In this document: positions 45,202-54,746 of the stretch, piece by piece
Layout of the letters: every line of letters starts with the position of its first letter
How positions within the stretch are numbered: position 1 is the first letter of the stretch
NCBI RefSeq assembly: GCF_012912005.1
Contig: NZ_JABBEA010000002.1
Span: 186,001-250,000 of the forward strand
Direction: 5' to 3'
DNA: 64,000 nucleotides
Source of the DNA: Paenibacillus sp. SZ31
GTDB lineage: Bacteria > Bacillota > Bacilli > Paenibacillales > Paenibacillaceae
Program-made: the position numbers and the translations under genes
Notes under the pieces: model-generated
Databases searched by the model: none
Seen by the model: the letters and a program-made list of their open reading frames with translations, nothing else
What the model was told of the DNA's origin: nothing

Positions 45202-45414
45202 TCACTGTTCTTTTCGTTTAAAAAACATCTTGCCAACAATAAGTCCCATACCAGATGAACATATTAGATATCCAAAGAACAAGAAAAGTAAATAAACACC
45301 ATGAAGATCTGCAGGAATCTGCTTTAAGCCTTCAAACCAAACAAAACGAAAAGGATAAAAGATTACTACCCAAATGATCAGCAAGAAAAGAAGAAAATTA
45401 ATAATTTTTAGCAC
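45202..45414 (-). CDS. 70-residue membrane protein of unknown function
   Basis: Two predicted membrane helices (about residues 3-22 and 41-62) joined by a short loop (RFVWFEGLKQIPADLHGVY), with a basic tail FFKRKEQ. GTG start with AAAGGAT 9 bases upstream. Paired with the frameshifted DUF7674-like gene downstream. I do not recognise the family. AT-rich compared with its surroundings. Confidence 0.65.
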   Translation of the reverse strand: MLKIINFLLFLLIIWVVIFYPFRFVWFEGLKQIPADLHGVYLLFLFFGYLICSSGMGLIVGKMFFKRKEQ

Positions 45415-45911
45415 AATAACGATCCTTTCAAGTCCGAGTGGAAACAGTCGGAGGTATACGCTGCATCTTTCATTTTGTATACCTTAACGCTGCCCGTACA
45501 ATATAAGTTAGCTTATGTATTAGAGTTGATATGTTGAATCTATAAATAATTACTAATTATAATAGGAAACATTAGGGGTATTTCTTATTTCTTCAGTGAG
45601 TATAACAAATAAAGGTAATATAAGCACACAAAAATAATCTTGATAGATTTCTACGCTAAAACAAACAACCTACTCTTAGGGGTAATACCAGCGTAGCTGA
45701 CACCACCCGCAAACATATGAATAAAAATGCAAGAACCCTCCTAGTCTGGAGAGTTCTTTTTATGAGTGATAAATGTACCAATTGCGGCCTGTTTGTTAAA
45801 CTAACGTTATCCGTTAGCGGAATGACCTCTTTTAATTTATGGTTGGTGAGAATGTCGATTCAGAACGGTATCGATGCGATGTCTCCACTAATAAACGTCA
45901 TCGTGTTGTTA
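45415..45911. other. 500-base intergenic region, AT-rich
   Basis: Contains an imperfect hairpin near 45729-45757 (AAGAAC..GTTCTT, inner CTC/GAG) that could terminate the YcaQ-like gene on the minus strand, a small dyad CTAACG-ttatc-CGTTAG near 45801-45817, and a 7-base inverted repeat CTACGCT (45651-45657) / AGCGTAG (45690-45696). A 21-codon minus-strand frame at 45651-45716 begins MFAGGVSYAGITP; it may be a remnant. No convincing gene. Confidence 0.5.
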
Positions 45912-47105
45912 TCAGTTCATAGACTCTGCCGAAATCGTCTCACACCCGTTGAATATCGCAAACTTTTGGAAACAACTGTTCAAGGCTGTTCGCAATTGCG
46001 TTGTTTGCTTCACACCGTTCTCGTACCAGATGTTTTTAAGAACGAGCGTTCTAGTTTTTCGCTCCACGATGATCTCAGCCCGTCCAATGAAGCTTTCTCC
46101 ATATAATAGAGGCAGCACATAATAGCCGAATTTTCGTTTGATTGCAGGCGTGTAAATCTCCCAGGTGTAATCAAAGCCAAACAATGTGTTGATAAGTTTT
46201 CTGTCCCATATGAAATTATCTAGAGGGGCAATAAGCTCACAACGCAATTTCTGCTCCTGATTTCTCAGAACGGCTTCAATAAGCGGTAAATCCTCCGCGA
46301 GGCAGTACAGCGTATCCTTCATTTGTTCCACAGCAACAGCAACGATGCGAGCTTCGTGTAATAGCTGGCGAAAAACCTCGGTGCGCTGTGCTGCTTTCAA
46401 CCCCCATATATTCAGCCATGCATCTGACGCACGATTCCATAAGAGACCAACAGAGCCGATTCGACGCAGTACCCGCCACTTATGATGCTCAAGCTCATCC
46501 TCCAGCGGCTCTGATGCATTCAGCAGATTTGGTTGTATGTACTTCTTGGCTATATCGTAATATTTACGTGTTCCTTTTTTATGATGGATAATCAACTCAC
46601 CCGTCGAATACATCTGTTCCAGCACCGATCGAGATGAATTGTTTCCACCGCTCCAGTGGATGGCCGATTGCCAAGAGAAATCCCCATCCAATTTTAAATC
46701 ATCCGAACTTAGTGCACCGTGATTTTGGATATGAGCCCGTACTTGCGCAGTCAACGCTTCCATTTCGGGATAGCGTTCGGCATGTTGCCTTGCGGCTTGC
46801 CTGTATCGCTCAAAATAGGGCCAGTCCTGGACAGAGATAATGGCTAGGTTCTTGTCGGGATAATCGACAAGACTTCTATCCTCATACAGCAACTCGGCGA
46901 GCATTCCCTTAGTAAATCCCTTGATTCGCGACTGTAGCACCAGTTCGGCGTTTTTTCCGCAAACATCGATGGGGTCGTATTGAATGCAGCTGACCTGCCG
47001 AGCAAAGTCCAATACGCCCTGCTTTTCACTAAATTTATATTCGCCCAAAAGTCCATGCTTCAGCAACAGAAATTGCCGTGCCTGGCGGTTTGTTAATTGG
47101 ATCAT
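45912..47105 (-). CDS. YcaQ/AlkX-like DNA glycosylase family protein (HTH_42)
   Basis: 397 residues. The family fold of tandem winged helices is indicated by IQLTNRQARQFLLLKHGLLG, ARQVSCIQYDPIDVCGKNAE and the C-terminal LRCELIAPLDNFIWDRKLIN. The motif Gln-Tyr-Asp in CIQYDPI corresponds to the QxD active site described for the YcaQ branch, whose members unhook interstrand DNA crosslinks. The start at 47105 is chosen because AGAGGTAGG lies upstream and the protein then begins like its relatives. Monocistronic or followed by a weak terminator. Confidence 0.85.
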   Translation of the reverse strand: MIQLTNRQARQFLLLKHGLLGEYKFSEKQGVLDFARQVSCIQYDPIDVCGKNAELVLQSRIKGFTKGMLAELLYEDRSLVDYPDKNLAIISVQDWPYFERYRQAARQHAERYPEMEALTAQVRAHIQNHGALSSDDLKLDGDFSWQSAIHWSGGNNSSRSVLEQMYSTGELIIHHKKGTRKYYDIAKKYIQPNLLNASEPLEDELEHHKWRVLRRIGSVGLLWNRASDAWLNIWGLKAAQRTEVFRQLLHEARIVAVAVEQMKDTLYCLAEDLPLIEAVLRNQEQKLRCELIAPLDNFIWDRKLINTLFGFDYTWEIYTPAIKRKFGYYVLPLLYGESFIGRAEIIVERKTRTLVLKNIWYENGVKQTTQLRTALNSCFQKFAIFNGCETISAESMN

Positions 47106-47211
47106 GTTTGCACCTACCTCTAGTTTAGTACAGTCGAAACAAATCAACCAATCAGCCGCATATTAAAAACTCTAACTTTGAGGAGCCACTACCAAGGAAG
47201 ACATCTATTCG

Positions 47212-47679
47212 TTATTGCATTTCTTTTGTTGGACCCATCACGGGCGGTACTGGTAAGCCTGCTTGACGTAATAGCACCATCATTTGGCCGCGGTGATGTG
47301 TTTGGTGGTCAATTAAGAAACGTAATAATGAACCTTTTGTTGCAAGACTTTCTAAGCCTGTTTCTGTTAGCAAGTCCTCATTTGATAGCTTGGCTACCTC
47401 TTCCTTGACCGCCTCTGCTGCTTTTTCGTAAGCTGCTACAATTTCTCTTGCTGTCGCTGGAACTGGTTCATCTTGACCAATCATTGGTACAGTTAAACCT
47501 GCTAAATGACTAAAATAACCTGTTGTTTCTACTAAATGCCAGCCTAACCAACCTAGTGTACTATGCCCTTCAAAAATACTTTGTCCTAATTTGTCATCTG
47601 TTACTGCTTGTAATACTTGCAATGTCCCTTTCACAGCCACTGCCCATTCCTTTAAAAAATCATTCACTTGTCGATACAT
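47212..47679 (-). CDS. DinB-fold protein
   Basis: 155 residues. Metal-site histidines of the DinB/YfiT bundle: TLGWLGWHLVETTGYFSHLA and FLIDHQTHHRGQMMVLLRQA. The start at 47679 has AGGAGGAG 6-7 bases upstream. More AT-rich than its flanks, with Bacillus cereus-like codon use by eye. Function within the family (thiol transferase or unknown) is open. It is a distant relative of the DinB-fold protein at 25843. Confidence 0.87.
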   Translation of the reverse strand: MYRQVNDFLKEWAVAVKGTLQVLQAVTDDKLGQSIFEGHSTLGWLGWHLVETTGYFSHLAGLTVPMIGQDEPVPATAREIVAAYEKAAEAVKEEVAKLSNEDLLTETGLESLATKGSLLRFLIDHQTHHRGQMMVLLRQAGLPVPPVMGPTKEMQ

Positions 47680-47755
47680 CAAAACTCCTCCTCTATCATT
47701 CACGTCTCTTTTATCATACAAAATATTTGCTCAAAAGAAAAGGAAAAACAAACAT

Positions 47756-47992
47756 ATGTTCTCGTTAAAAAATGCGTACAAAAAAACATTTGTTTCGGTA
47801 CCTGAACCGCAACTTGTCACCTATTCCAGTAAAGAAGAAATCACAGCTGCTCTTAAGGAAGCGGGAATTAACAAGTTTGACTACATCGATGAGAAAGAAT
47901 ATGAAGGTGACGAGCTACAAATTGTACAGACACAAAGAAGCCCTTTCTTTATCAGAACGGGCTTCTTTGTGCGTTTTACAGTAGCGTTTTAA
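47756..47992 (+). CDS. 78-residue hypothetical protein, 3' end overlapping a terminator
   Basis: The frame starts MFSLKNAYKKTFVSVPEPQL and continues as charged, plausible sequence (KEEITAALKEAGINKFDYID) to about residue 60. The last 20 residues are encoded by the terminator hairpin at 47936-47970, so the natural protein may have been longer and is now truncated, or the end is fortuitous. AAAAGG lies 13 bases before the ATG, a poor spacing. No family recognised. Confidence 0.4.
   Translation: MFSLKNAYKKTFVSVPEPQLVTYSSKEEITAALKEAGINKFDYIDEKEYEGDELQIVQTQRSPFFIRTGFFVRFTVAF
47936..47970. terminator. Bidirectional terminator between the small gene and the DUF418 gene
   Basis: AAAGAAGCCC and GGGCTTCTTT pair perfectly around a 15-base loop (near 47936-47970). 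It suits the minus-strand DUF418 gene ending at 47989. Confidence 0.75.
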
Positions 47993-49233
47993 CCTTTCTG
48001 GACACCAGGAGCGTTTTCATGCAAATTTTTGTCCGATCTTTTCTTCTTTCTTGGCTGTCCCTTCCAGGACAGATATGTCCAAATCCGTAGAACATACTCG
48101 ACCGGCCCATTGCTAAATTTTTTAAGGTATAGTGGGCTGAGCCACAATTGAATGCCGTAGACAGCAAGCGCAATAATTGCTCCGATGAACACGCCAGCAT
48201 GGCCAAACAGTCCCAAGCCATATCCATAAAAGATGGTCGTACAGATTACGCTCTGCATTAGGTAATTCGTTAACGAGAGACGTCCCACCGCCTCGAACCT
48301 ACCTATCAGGCTGGAACGGCGGCTTCCCGCATACAACAGCGCAAATGCATAAATGTATCCAAGTGCAAGCAACGTTCCACCCAGCGTTCCCCCGATCCCG
48401 ATCCCAGGCCACCCTTCTGCACCAAATTGTGGCACCAATACGCCATATGCTTTGAGGATCAAACCAACTGGAATCAAAAACGAGGCACGACGAAGATATA
48501 TACGCCGCATCGCTTGCGGATCGCTAAACGTGCCTATTCTGGCAGCGCGCATGCCGAGCAGGAACATCGGCACCGTCATGAGTGGGGCTAACATCAGGGC
48601 TATCAGGGCGTATGATAACTCCAAATCCCCACCGAATGGATCGCCGTTATTGCTGAAATCCCTGATCTCCGCGTAGCTGCCGCTGCCGTATACATCCTGA
48701 CTTTGAATGATGTAGTTCTCCATATGAATGGACTCAATCGCCAGCGGGTTCATTGGATTAGATGCCGGGAGACCAAGTATGCCCGCTCCCATGAGTAGCA
48801 GTACCGCCCATATGAGCAGCGTTTTGGGCTTCCGATTAAGGAACATGAGCAAGAAGAAACCGAGTACACCATAAAATGCCAGGATATCCCCTTCCCACAG
48901 ATAGATGATATGCAGCAATCCGATACCAAACAGCAGTAGAAAGCGTCGAGCCAGATGACACTTGGGTCGTAAATCTCGTGATTGTAGGCTTTCCGATAGC
49001 TTAATCATGCCAAAGCCGAACATAAATGCAAAAATCGGCATAAAACTGCCCACTACAGTAATAAGCAGGAACGAGAGAAAGGCCTGGTCTGCACCGGCGA
49101 TCCCGAACAGTTGGGGTTTACTCTGGCCGAACATTCCGTATTGGAAAGCCAGCATATTCGCCAGCACAATGCCGGCCAGACTGAATCCGCGCAGTCCATC
49201 TATTAATTGGACGCGCTTTTTTGATGTACTCAA
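47989..49233 (-). CDS. DUF418-type multispanning membrane protein (YeiB-like)
   Basis: 414 residues with about ten helices. The N-terminal KRVQLIDGLRGFSLAGIVLA is the hallmark of the YeiB/DUF418 group, and the C-terminal part contains VGRLSLTNYLMQSVICTTIF with the conserved Asn. These are putative transporters or acyltransferase-like proteins of unknown substrate. TTG start with AGAGGTG 6 bases upstream. Confidence 0.87.
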   Translation of the reverse strand: MSTSKKRVQLIDGLRGFSLAGIVLANMLAFQYGMFGQSKPQLFGIAGADQAFLSFLLITVVGSFMPIFAFMFGFGMIKLSESLQSRDLRPKCHLARRFLLLFGIGLLHIIYLWEGDILAFYGVLGFFLLMFLNRKPKTLLIWAVLLLMGAGILGLPASNPMNPLAIESIHMENYIIQSQDVYGSGSYAEIRDFSNNGDPFGGDLELSYALIALMLAPLMTVPMFLLGMRAARIGTFSDPQAMRRIYLRRASFLIPVGLILKAYGVLVPQFGAEGWPGIGIGGTLGGTLLALGYIYAFALLYAGSRRSSLIGRFEAVGRLSLTNYLMQSVICTTIFYGYGLGLFGHAGVFIGAIIALAVYGIQLWLSPLYLKKFSNGPVEYVLRIWTYLSWKGQPRKKKRSDKNLHENAPGVQKG

Positions 49234-49357
49234 TCAATCACCTCTGTATATAACGTAAAGATCAGTCCTTAATATACGTTAAATCCTTCCATAATTTCAA
49301 CATAAATTAATATGCAAGGGTTTATAATACGATCTGTTATAACGTACCAATAAAACA

Positions 49358-49384
49358 AGAAAAGCCGCTAAATTAGCGACTTTT
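49358..49384 (-). terminator. Terminator, copy 5 of the hairpin family
   Basis: AAAAGCCGCTA-aat-TAGCGACTTTT, just after the methionine aminopeptidase gene on the minus strand. Confidence 0.85.
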
Positions 49385-49396
49385 AATTGGAACATT

Positions 49397-50206
<810 letters not shown>

Positions 50207-50280
50207 TCATATCCAAAGCAGCAAAGCTTCGCAACTTTTTTATCAACATCATGAGTGTGGTTGTTCTCTTGTTCCTTCTA

Positions 50281-51588
50281 TTATTGAAGTTCAATTCTCC
50301 ATCCTTTCATATGTTCTGCGCCATAATTGAGGGTATAGTTTTGAAGTAGTCCTTGTATGGTGGTTATCTGTTCTGAAATAGCGTTACTACTCGTTCTGAC
50401 GAGAAATACAGGAGAAATACCGTTTTCCCTGAATTGGTTGATTAGCCATGTCAAAACTTGAATATCCTCACGGTTTGCAGTATCCAAAGTTTTTTCCAAT
50501 CCAAAAACGTTGTTGGGGCTTAAGTTATTTACCTGAAGGATCATTTTAAAATACGCATGTGAATCACCTTTTACCAATTCAGATACCTTGATCAGATATG
50601 GAGAAGTTGAATTTTGTTCATGAGGCCCAAATATATCGATGTGAATCCATTTATTTAGTGTGCCGCCTATCGTCTCCGGAATTTCAAATAATTCATGATG
50701 CCTTGCAAGAACGAATGCCGGATCGATGATTTCTCTACAGTGTTCTTTCAATTCCTGTTTCTTTTTATGTTGTTCACGAAATACTTTCGGTCCTTCCGGG
50801 AAAATCTTATGAAATCGTTGATAAAAATATCTAGGCGAAGAAAAGCCACTCTCTGTTGATATTTCTACCAGGCTCCGATCAGTCGTCAATAATTGTTTGA
50901 TTGCATGCTCAATACGCAAGTAATGAAGTAAGTTTTGCAGCGTATCTCCAATTAGTAACTTGAATTGTGATGATAAATAATCCAAACTTAAATATTCCTC
51001 AGTATGTTTGGCGATCTCATTCAAAGATGCCTTGTTAATAAAGCCCCTGTTATTGAATAAGTAATCATATATTCTTCCTATTCGTTGCAGCTTGGTCGGG
51101 TTCCCTTCGAACATTCTTTTCGCATCAAAATTCATAATGAGCAGGTCCAACAATGGTTCGACTGTATTCTTTAACGTTAAAAATGGCATTTCACGCGTAG
51201 CTACAATCGGAGTTATTAACGTGCATATGGCATCAATAATTCCTTCTACTCGTTCTATCCCTAGATATGCCCCAGGGCTAAATTCATGCGCGAACCAGAC
51301 ATATGATAAATCCGGAAAATAATCCTTTGCAAATTCAGCATCGATATTTATTTGGAGGACGACATTGTTTTCATCGGTCTGCCATAGACGGTGAACTTGA
51401 TTGATATTGAAAATTTCTATTGCACCAAGACTTAATGTTCTTTGCTCGTCTGCAATGGCAACATGAACACTACCTTCCAACACAATCACTACTTCAATGG
51501 AATTATGCCATCGGAACGCTTCATCTTTGACGTTTAGAAACTGTACGTTCATGGGAGAACTGTCGGTAAAATAAGACGTACTACTCAT
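50281..51588 (-). CDS. AraC-family regulator with extra C-terminal domain
   Basis: 435 residues. An N-terminal cupin (EAFRWHNSIEVVIVLEGSVH), an AraC helix-turn-helix pair in the middle (SLDYLSSQFKLLIGDTLQNL and ESGFSSPRYFYQRFHKIFPE, to about residue 270) and a further 160-residue domain. That last part resembles the start of the GH39-like module that follows the AraC domain in longer Paenibacillus regulators, ending in EHMKGWRIELQ. It may be a shortened form. GGAGG 10 bases before the ATG at 51588. Confidence 0.82.
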   Translation of the reverse strand: MSSTSYFTDSSPMNVQFLNVKDEAFRWHNSIEVVIVLEGSVHVAIADEQRTLSLGAIEIFNINQVHRLWQTDENNVVLQINIDAEFAKDYFPDLSYVWFAHEFSPGAYLGIERVEGIIDAICTLITPIVATREMPFLTLKNTVEPLLDLLIMNFDAKRMFEGNPTKLQRIGRIYDYLFNNRGFINKASLNEIAKHTEEYLSLDYLSSQFKLLIGDTLQNLLHYLRIEHAIKQLLTTDRSLVEISTESGFSSPRYFYQRFHKIFPEGPKVFREQHKKKQELKEHCREIIDPAFVLARHHELFEIPETIGGTLNKWIHIDIFGPHEQNSTSPYLIKVSELVKGDSHAYFKMILQVNNLSPNNVFGLEKTLDTANREDIQVLTWLINQFRENGISPVFLVRTSSNAISEQITTIQGLLQNYTLNYGAEHMKGWRIELQ

Positions 51589-51771
51589 CTTGCGATCTCC
51601 TCCTTTCACTCCAATTCAACGAATCCCAAGCAACATTCGAGCAACAAACGAAGAAATCTAAGAAATGTACTCACAACGCAAAGAAATGTGAATTGTTCAC
51701 GTTACTGCATTTTAGGAAAATGAATGATAGAACATCAACTAACTCTTAAATGAAGGATTGGGGAGATATCC

Positions 51772-52401
51772 ATGAACCAAATTCAAATCACACAGCAGCT
51801 TAATGCACAACAACAAGAACAAGTTGCTCATTTATTTTACGAAGCTTTTCCATTGAAAGTAACACATCTGTGGTTTTATGCAAAAACGAAAAAACAAACA
51901 GTACAACTATTATCTCAGTCTATTCAATTTGAACAAGGTATTTACGCATTAAGAAATGGAGAAGTGGTCGGATTTCTCGGTTACAATATAGGAAAAAAAG
52001 CGTTCACACCTGCCAATTATGCAGCTTTTCGGAACGTGTACTCCCCATTTGTAGCGACTTGGCGATTTTTATTTTATTCGTTTTATTTAAAATTTCATTT
52101 GTATCACGAACATGTATTGCACATCGACCCTATTACCGTTTCTGAAAAAGCTCGTGGTCATGGAATAGGTAAATTGTTATTAAGTACGTTGGAACAAGTT
52201 GCGATCAATAAGCAAATTACTAAAATCAATCTAGAGGTCGTGGATACGAATCCTTCAGCACAAAAATTATATGAGCGATTCGGTTATATGCTCCAAAAAG
52301 AACTGAAATCCGGCCCATTTACTGCCAAAGCAGGCTTCAAAAAAGTGATATTTATGCAAAAATCCTTAGCCAGTACCCATTCATCAATCAAATCAGAATA
52401 A
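51772..52401 (+). CDS. GNAT-family N-acetyltransferase
   Basis: 209 residues. The acetyl-CoA motif is VSEKARGHGIGKLLLSTLEQ, followed by NLEVVDTNPSAQKLYERFGY, both classic GNAT signatures. The acceptor is unknown. Markedly AT-rich relative to the ger genes beside it, with Gln- and Lys-rich N-terminus, which hints at transfer from a lower-GC Bacillus. GGGGAGATA before the ATG. Confidence 0.88.
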   Translation: MNQIQITQQLNAQQQEQVAHLFYEAFPLKVTHLWFYAKTKKQTVQLLSQSIQFEQGIYALRNGEVVGFLGYNIGKKAFTPANYAAFRNVYSPFVATWRFLFYSFYLKFHLYHEHVLHIDPITVSEKARGHGIGKLLLSTLEQVAINKQITKINLEVVDTNPSAQKLYERFGYMLQKELKSGPFTAKAGFKKVIFMQKSLASTHSSIKSE

Positions 52402-52439
52402 AGGAGGACAAGCAGATCTTGTGTCAACAGGCCTCCAAC

Positions 52440-53621
52440 TTAATCCATACTCATGGTAGAGGCTCCATAATCATCGATATGCAGCTTCACACTGAAGGTC
52501 ACTGGAATTGTGGTGAATGTGTCATCCCAATTTCCTTTGACCTTTTCCCATACGGCCGGATGCTGAATGCGCAGCGCTTTACCCAGGTCAGCCACCTCAA
52601 CATGCATTTTTTTTAGCTTGTCCATGGTGTTCTCTACGAGCGTTTTAATCTCACCTTCCACGATTTCGGAATGCTGTTCGAGCGTCCGATTATTCATCTT
52701 CTTAACGTCGGATGCAAAGACTTCAGAGAGGCGCCCTTCCGACTTCATGTCAACGTGAAATGAGATATCATCCCCGTGCACGGTTGCCTTGATTTTGCTC
52801 TTGACGGATTTGATCTCATATACAAATTGCTGCTGTAACTCAGGTTCTTTGATCTTGTATATGCCCCCTGAAATATCACCTTTTATCCATTGCAAACCTT
52901 CCACATAGGATTCATTTAAATAGCCACCGTACTTTTGAGTGTTGCCTTTCATCACCCCCGCACCTTTGATCTTTAAGGCACTTTGTTCCACACTGACATT
53001 TGGCAGAAGATAGCTAGATTCCGATTTTAGTGGTCCGATCAGGTTCGCAAGTGTAACGGGTTTGATGAGGCGGGAGATTCGTTTGCGGTTGGCAGACAGC
53101 TCTTTGAGCAGGAAAGCAGGAATCTCTCCGGAGGCATTTTCCTTAAGGACGTCACTAGCTGTTCCTGTCGTTGTATATACCTGGAGACTAAGTCGAATAT
53201 CATTATCTGCTAGATAAAAATCAAGTAACTCATGCATCGGAATCTCTTGCAATAGCCTGGAACTGATCACAATTGTCTTTAGATGGAAACCGGCAGGTGA
53301 ACGGTTCGTAAGATACGTCTCCCTTGTCATCTCCATAATGGAGTCCCCGATCTCCTCTTTGTTATAAAACTTTTTCCCTGGAGAGTTGTTGGATTTAGCT
53401 CCTGCTTCAGGCAAAATATATTGCACGGTTCGCCGAATCTTCTGTTTTTGAGGGTAATCTACGCGCTCAGAAGCAATTCTTTCTTCAGGTTGTACCTTAT
53501 CGTAGGCAATACCTGCCTCCAGATACCGCTTTTCAATAGGTGAGCTGCTCCAACATCCGGTCATTAACATACTTGCTGCTGCCACCAACATAAACAGAGC
53601 AACATTTCGGGAATAGATCAT
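52440..53621 (-). CDS. Spore germination lipoprotein, GerC family
   Basis: 393 residues. Lipobox MTGC at the end of the signal peptide, then a Ger(x)C domain (IVISSRLLQEIPMHELLDFY; ALKIKGAGVMKGNTQKYGGY). C subunit of a germinant receptor, anchored on the outer face of the spore inner membrane. Its ATG overlaps the gerB stop (ATGA). The operon order A-B-C is the common one. Confidence 0.94.
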   Translation of the reverse strand: MIYSRNVALFMLVAAASMLMTGCWSSSPIEKRYLEAGIAYDKVQPEERIASERVDYPQKQKIRRTVQYILPEAGAKSNNSPGKKFYNKEEIGDSIMEMTRETYLTNRSPAGFHLKTIVISSRLLQEIPMHELLDFYLADNDIRLSLQVYTTTGTASDVLKENASGEIPAFLLKELSANRKRISRLIKPVTLANLIGPLKSESSYLLPNVSVEQSALKIKGAGVMKGNTQKYGGYLNESYVEGLQWIKGDISGGIYKIKEPELQQQFVYEIKSVKSKIKATVHGDDISFHVDMKSEGRLSEVFASDVKKMNNRTLEQHSEIVEGEIKTLVENTMDKLKKMHVEVADLGKALRIQHPAVWEKVKGNWDDTFTTIPVTFSVKLHIDDYGASTMSMD

Positions 53622-54715
53622 GTCGACTTTGACCTCCAGCGCGAAATGAGTAGCAGGATCAGAGACAAACCGGAGAATAGAATGAGGTTGGCTTTACCAA
53701 TATATCTCCCCAGTTGGAATAGTTCGTTGATATCCCGAGGGACGCGAGATACGATCAGCATGATGGGCAGTAGAATACAGAGACTTCGTGCATAAGAAAG
53801 CTTTGTCACATGGGATAATCCCAATGCCGCACAATAAAAAGCGATATTAAATGTCGCGAAAATCTCTAGTACCCAGATTGACAAGAGTAAGGATTCGAAC
53901 CGTTCCAACGGTAAATTATCTACTTCAACACTGCGTGTGAGATCGAAAAAAGGCCATACACGAGTCATAACCCCCTCCGCAGTGAATGCACCGATGCACA
54001 GAATAGTAGCGGTTGTATAGAGCACGATAGCTACGCCAACTCCCCATCCCATAATTCGAACTGCTTTTTCGGGTTTTTCCATTTTGGCTAATATAAATAA
54101 CATGATTTCGCTCCCGCTAAATGCCAAGGTAGTGGTACTCATGCCATGAAAGACGGGAGACATGCCTTTGGATAAAAAAGGACGCAAGGTGCTAACGTCA
54201 AAGTTTTTCACCCCAAGCAATAAAATGAGGAGATAGATCACGATCGTGATCGGAACAATGATCTGGCATACTTTTGCGATCACATCCGTGCCCTCCATGC
54301 ATAAGTACAAGGAGATCCAGACAAATAGGGCCTGAATGGCCCACCATGGTGTACCTTCAAGTAGGAAAAACGATGTAACTTCCTCCATCGCCCGCATTTC
54401 ATAACTTCCCAAATGAATGTAATAGACTATCACGACCAAACCAATCATCTTGCCAATCCATGTACCTACAATCTGTTGCACAAATTCATAGAAGTTCATT
54501 CCTGGAAATTTTCGGGCTAGCCGTATCATCATCCACGCCAGAACCAACGTTACACATCCTCCGAGAATGACGGACAACCAGGCATCTGCGCTTTTAACAG
54601 CATGTACGACTTCTCTGGGTAACGTAAAGAGCTCCACACCAACAATAAAACTAATGATCAGACTTACGCCCTGTAATGTTGTAAGCTTGCCTGAATCATT
54701 CAGCCCAGATGCCAT
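53618..54715 (-). CDS. Spore germination permease-like protein, GerB family
   Basis: 365 residues, ten predicted helices, of the amino acid/polyamine transporter fold. Typical GerB features: LTTLQGVSLIISFIVGVELF at the N-terminus and LSKGMSPVFHGMSTTTLAFS in the middle. B subunits bind the germinant. AAGGAGGAA 5 bases before the ATG. Confidence 0.94.
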   Translation of the reverse strand: MASGLNDSGKLTTLQGVSLIISFIVGVELFTLPREVVHAVKSADAWLSVILGGCVTLVLAWMMIRLARKFPGMNFYEFVQQIVGTWIGKMIGLVVIVYYIHLGSYEMRAMEEVTSFFLLEGTPWWAIQALFVWISLYLCMEGTDVIAKVCQIIVPITIVIYLLILLLGVKNFDVSTLRPFLSKGMSPVFHGMSTTTLAFSGSEIMLFILAKMEKPEKAVRIMGWGVGVAIVLYTTATILCIGAFTAEGVMTRVWPFFDLTRSVEVDNLPLERFESLLLSIWVLEIFATFNIAFYCAALGLSHVTKLSYARSLCILLPIMLIVSRVPRDINELFQLGRYIGKANLILFSGLSLILLLISRWRSKST

Positions 54716-54746
54716 TATGGTTCCTCCTTGTTGTAAGTGTTACGTG

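Noticed and set aside
45789..45830. Insertion-sequence end or MITE (dyad CTAACG-ttatc-CGTTAG)
   Set aside because: Only one short dyad, with no second copy, target duplication or transposase seen.
45717..46106. 129-codon plus-strand frame containing KCTNCGLF
   Set aside because: Its second half is antisense to the YcaQ-like gene, it lacks a ribosome binding site and the sequence does not look like a folded protein.
52402..52439. Terminator between the GNAT and gerC genes (GGAGG..CCTCC)
   Set aside because: The stem is short and interrupted and has no T tract on either strand.
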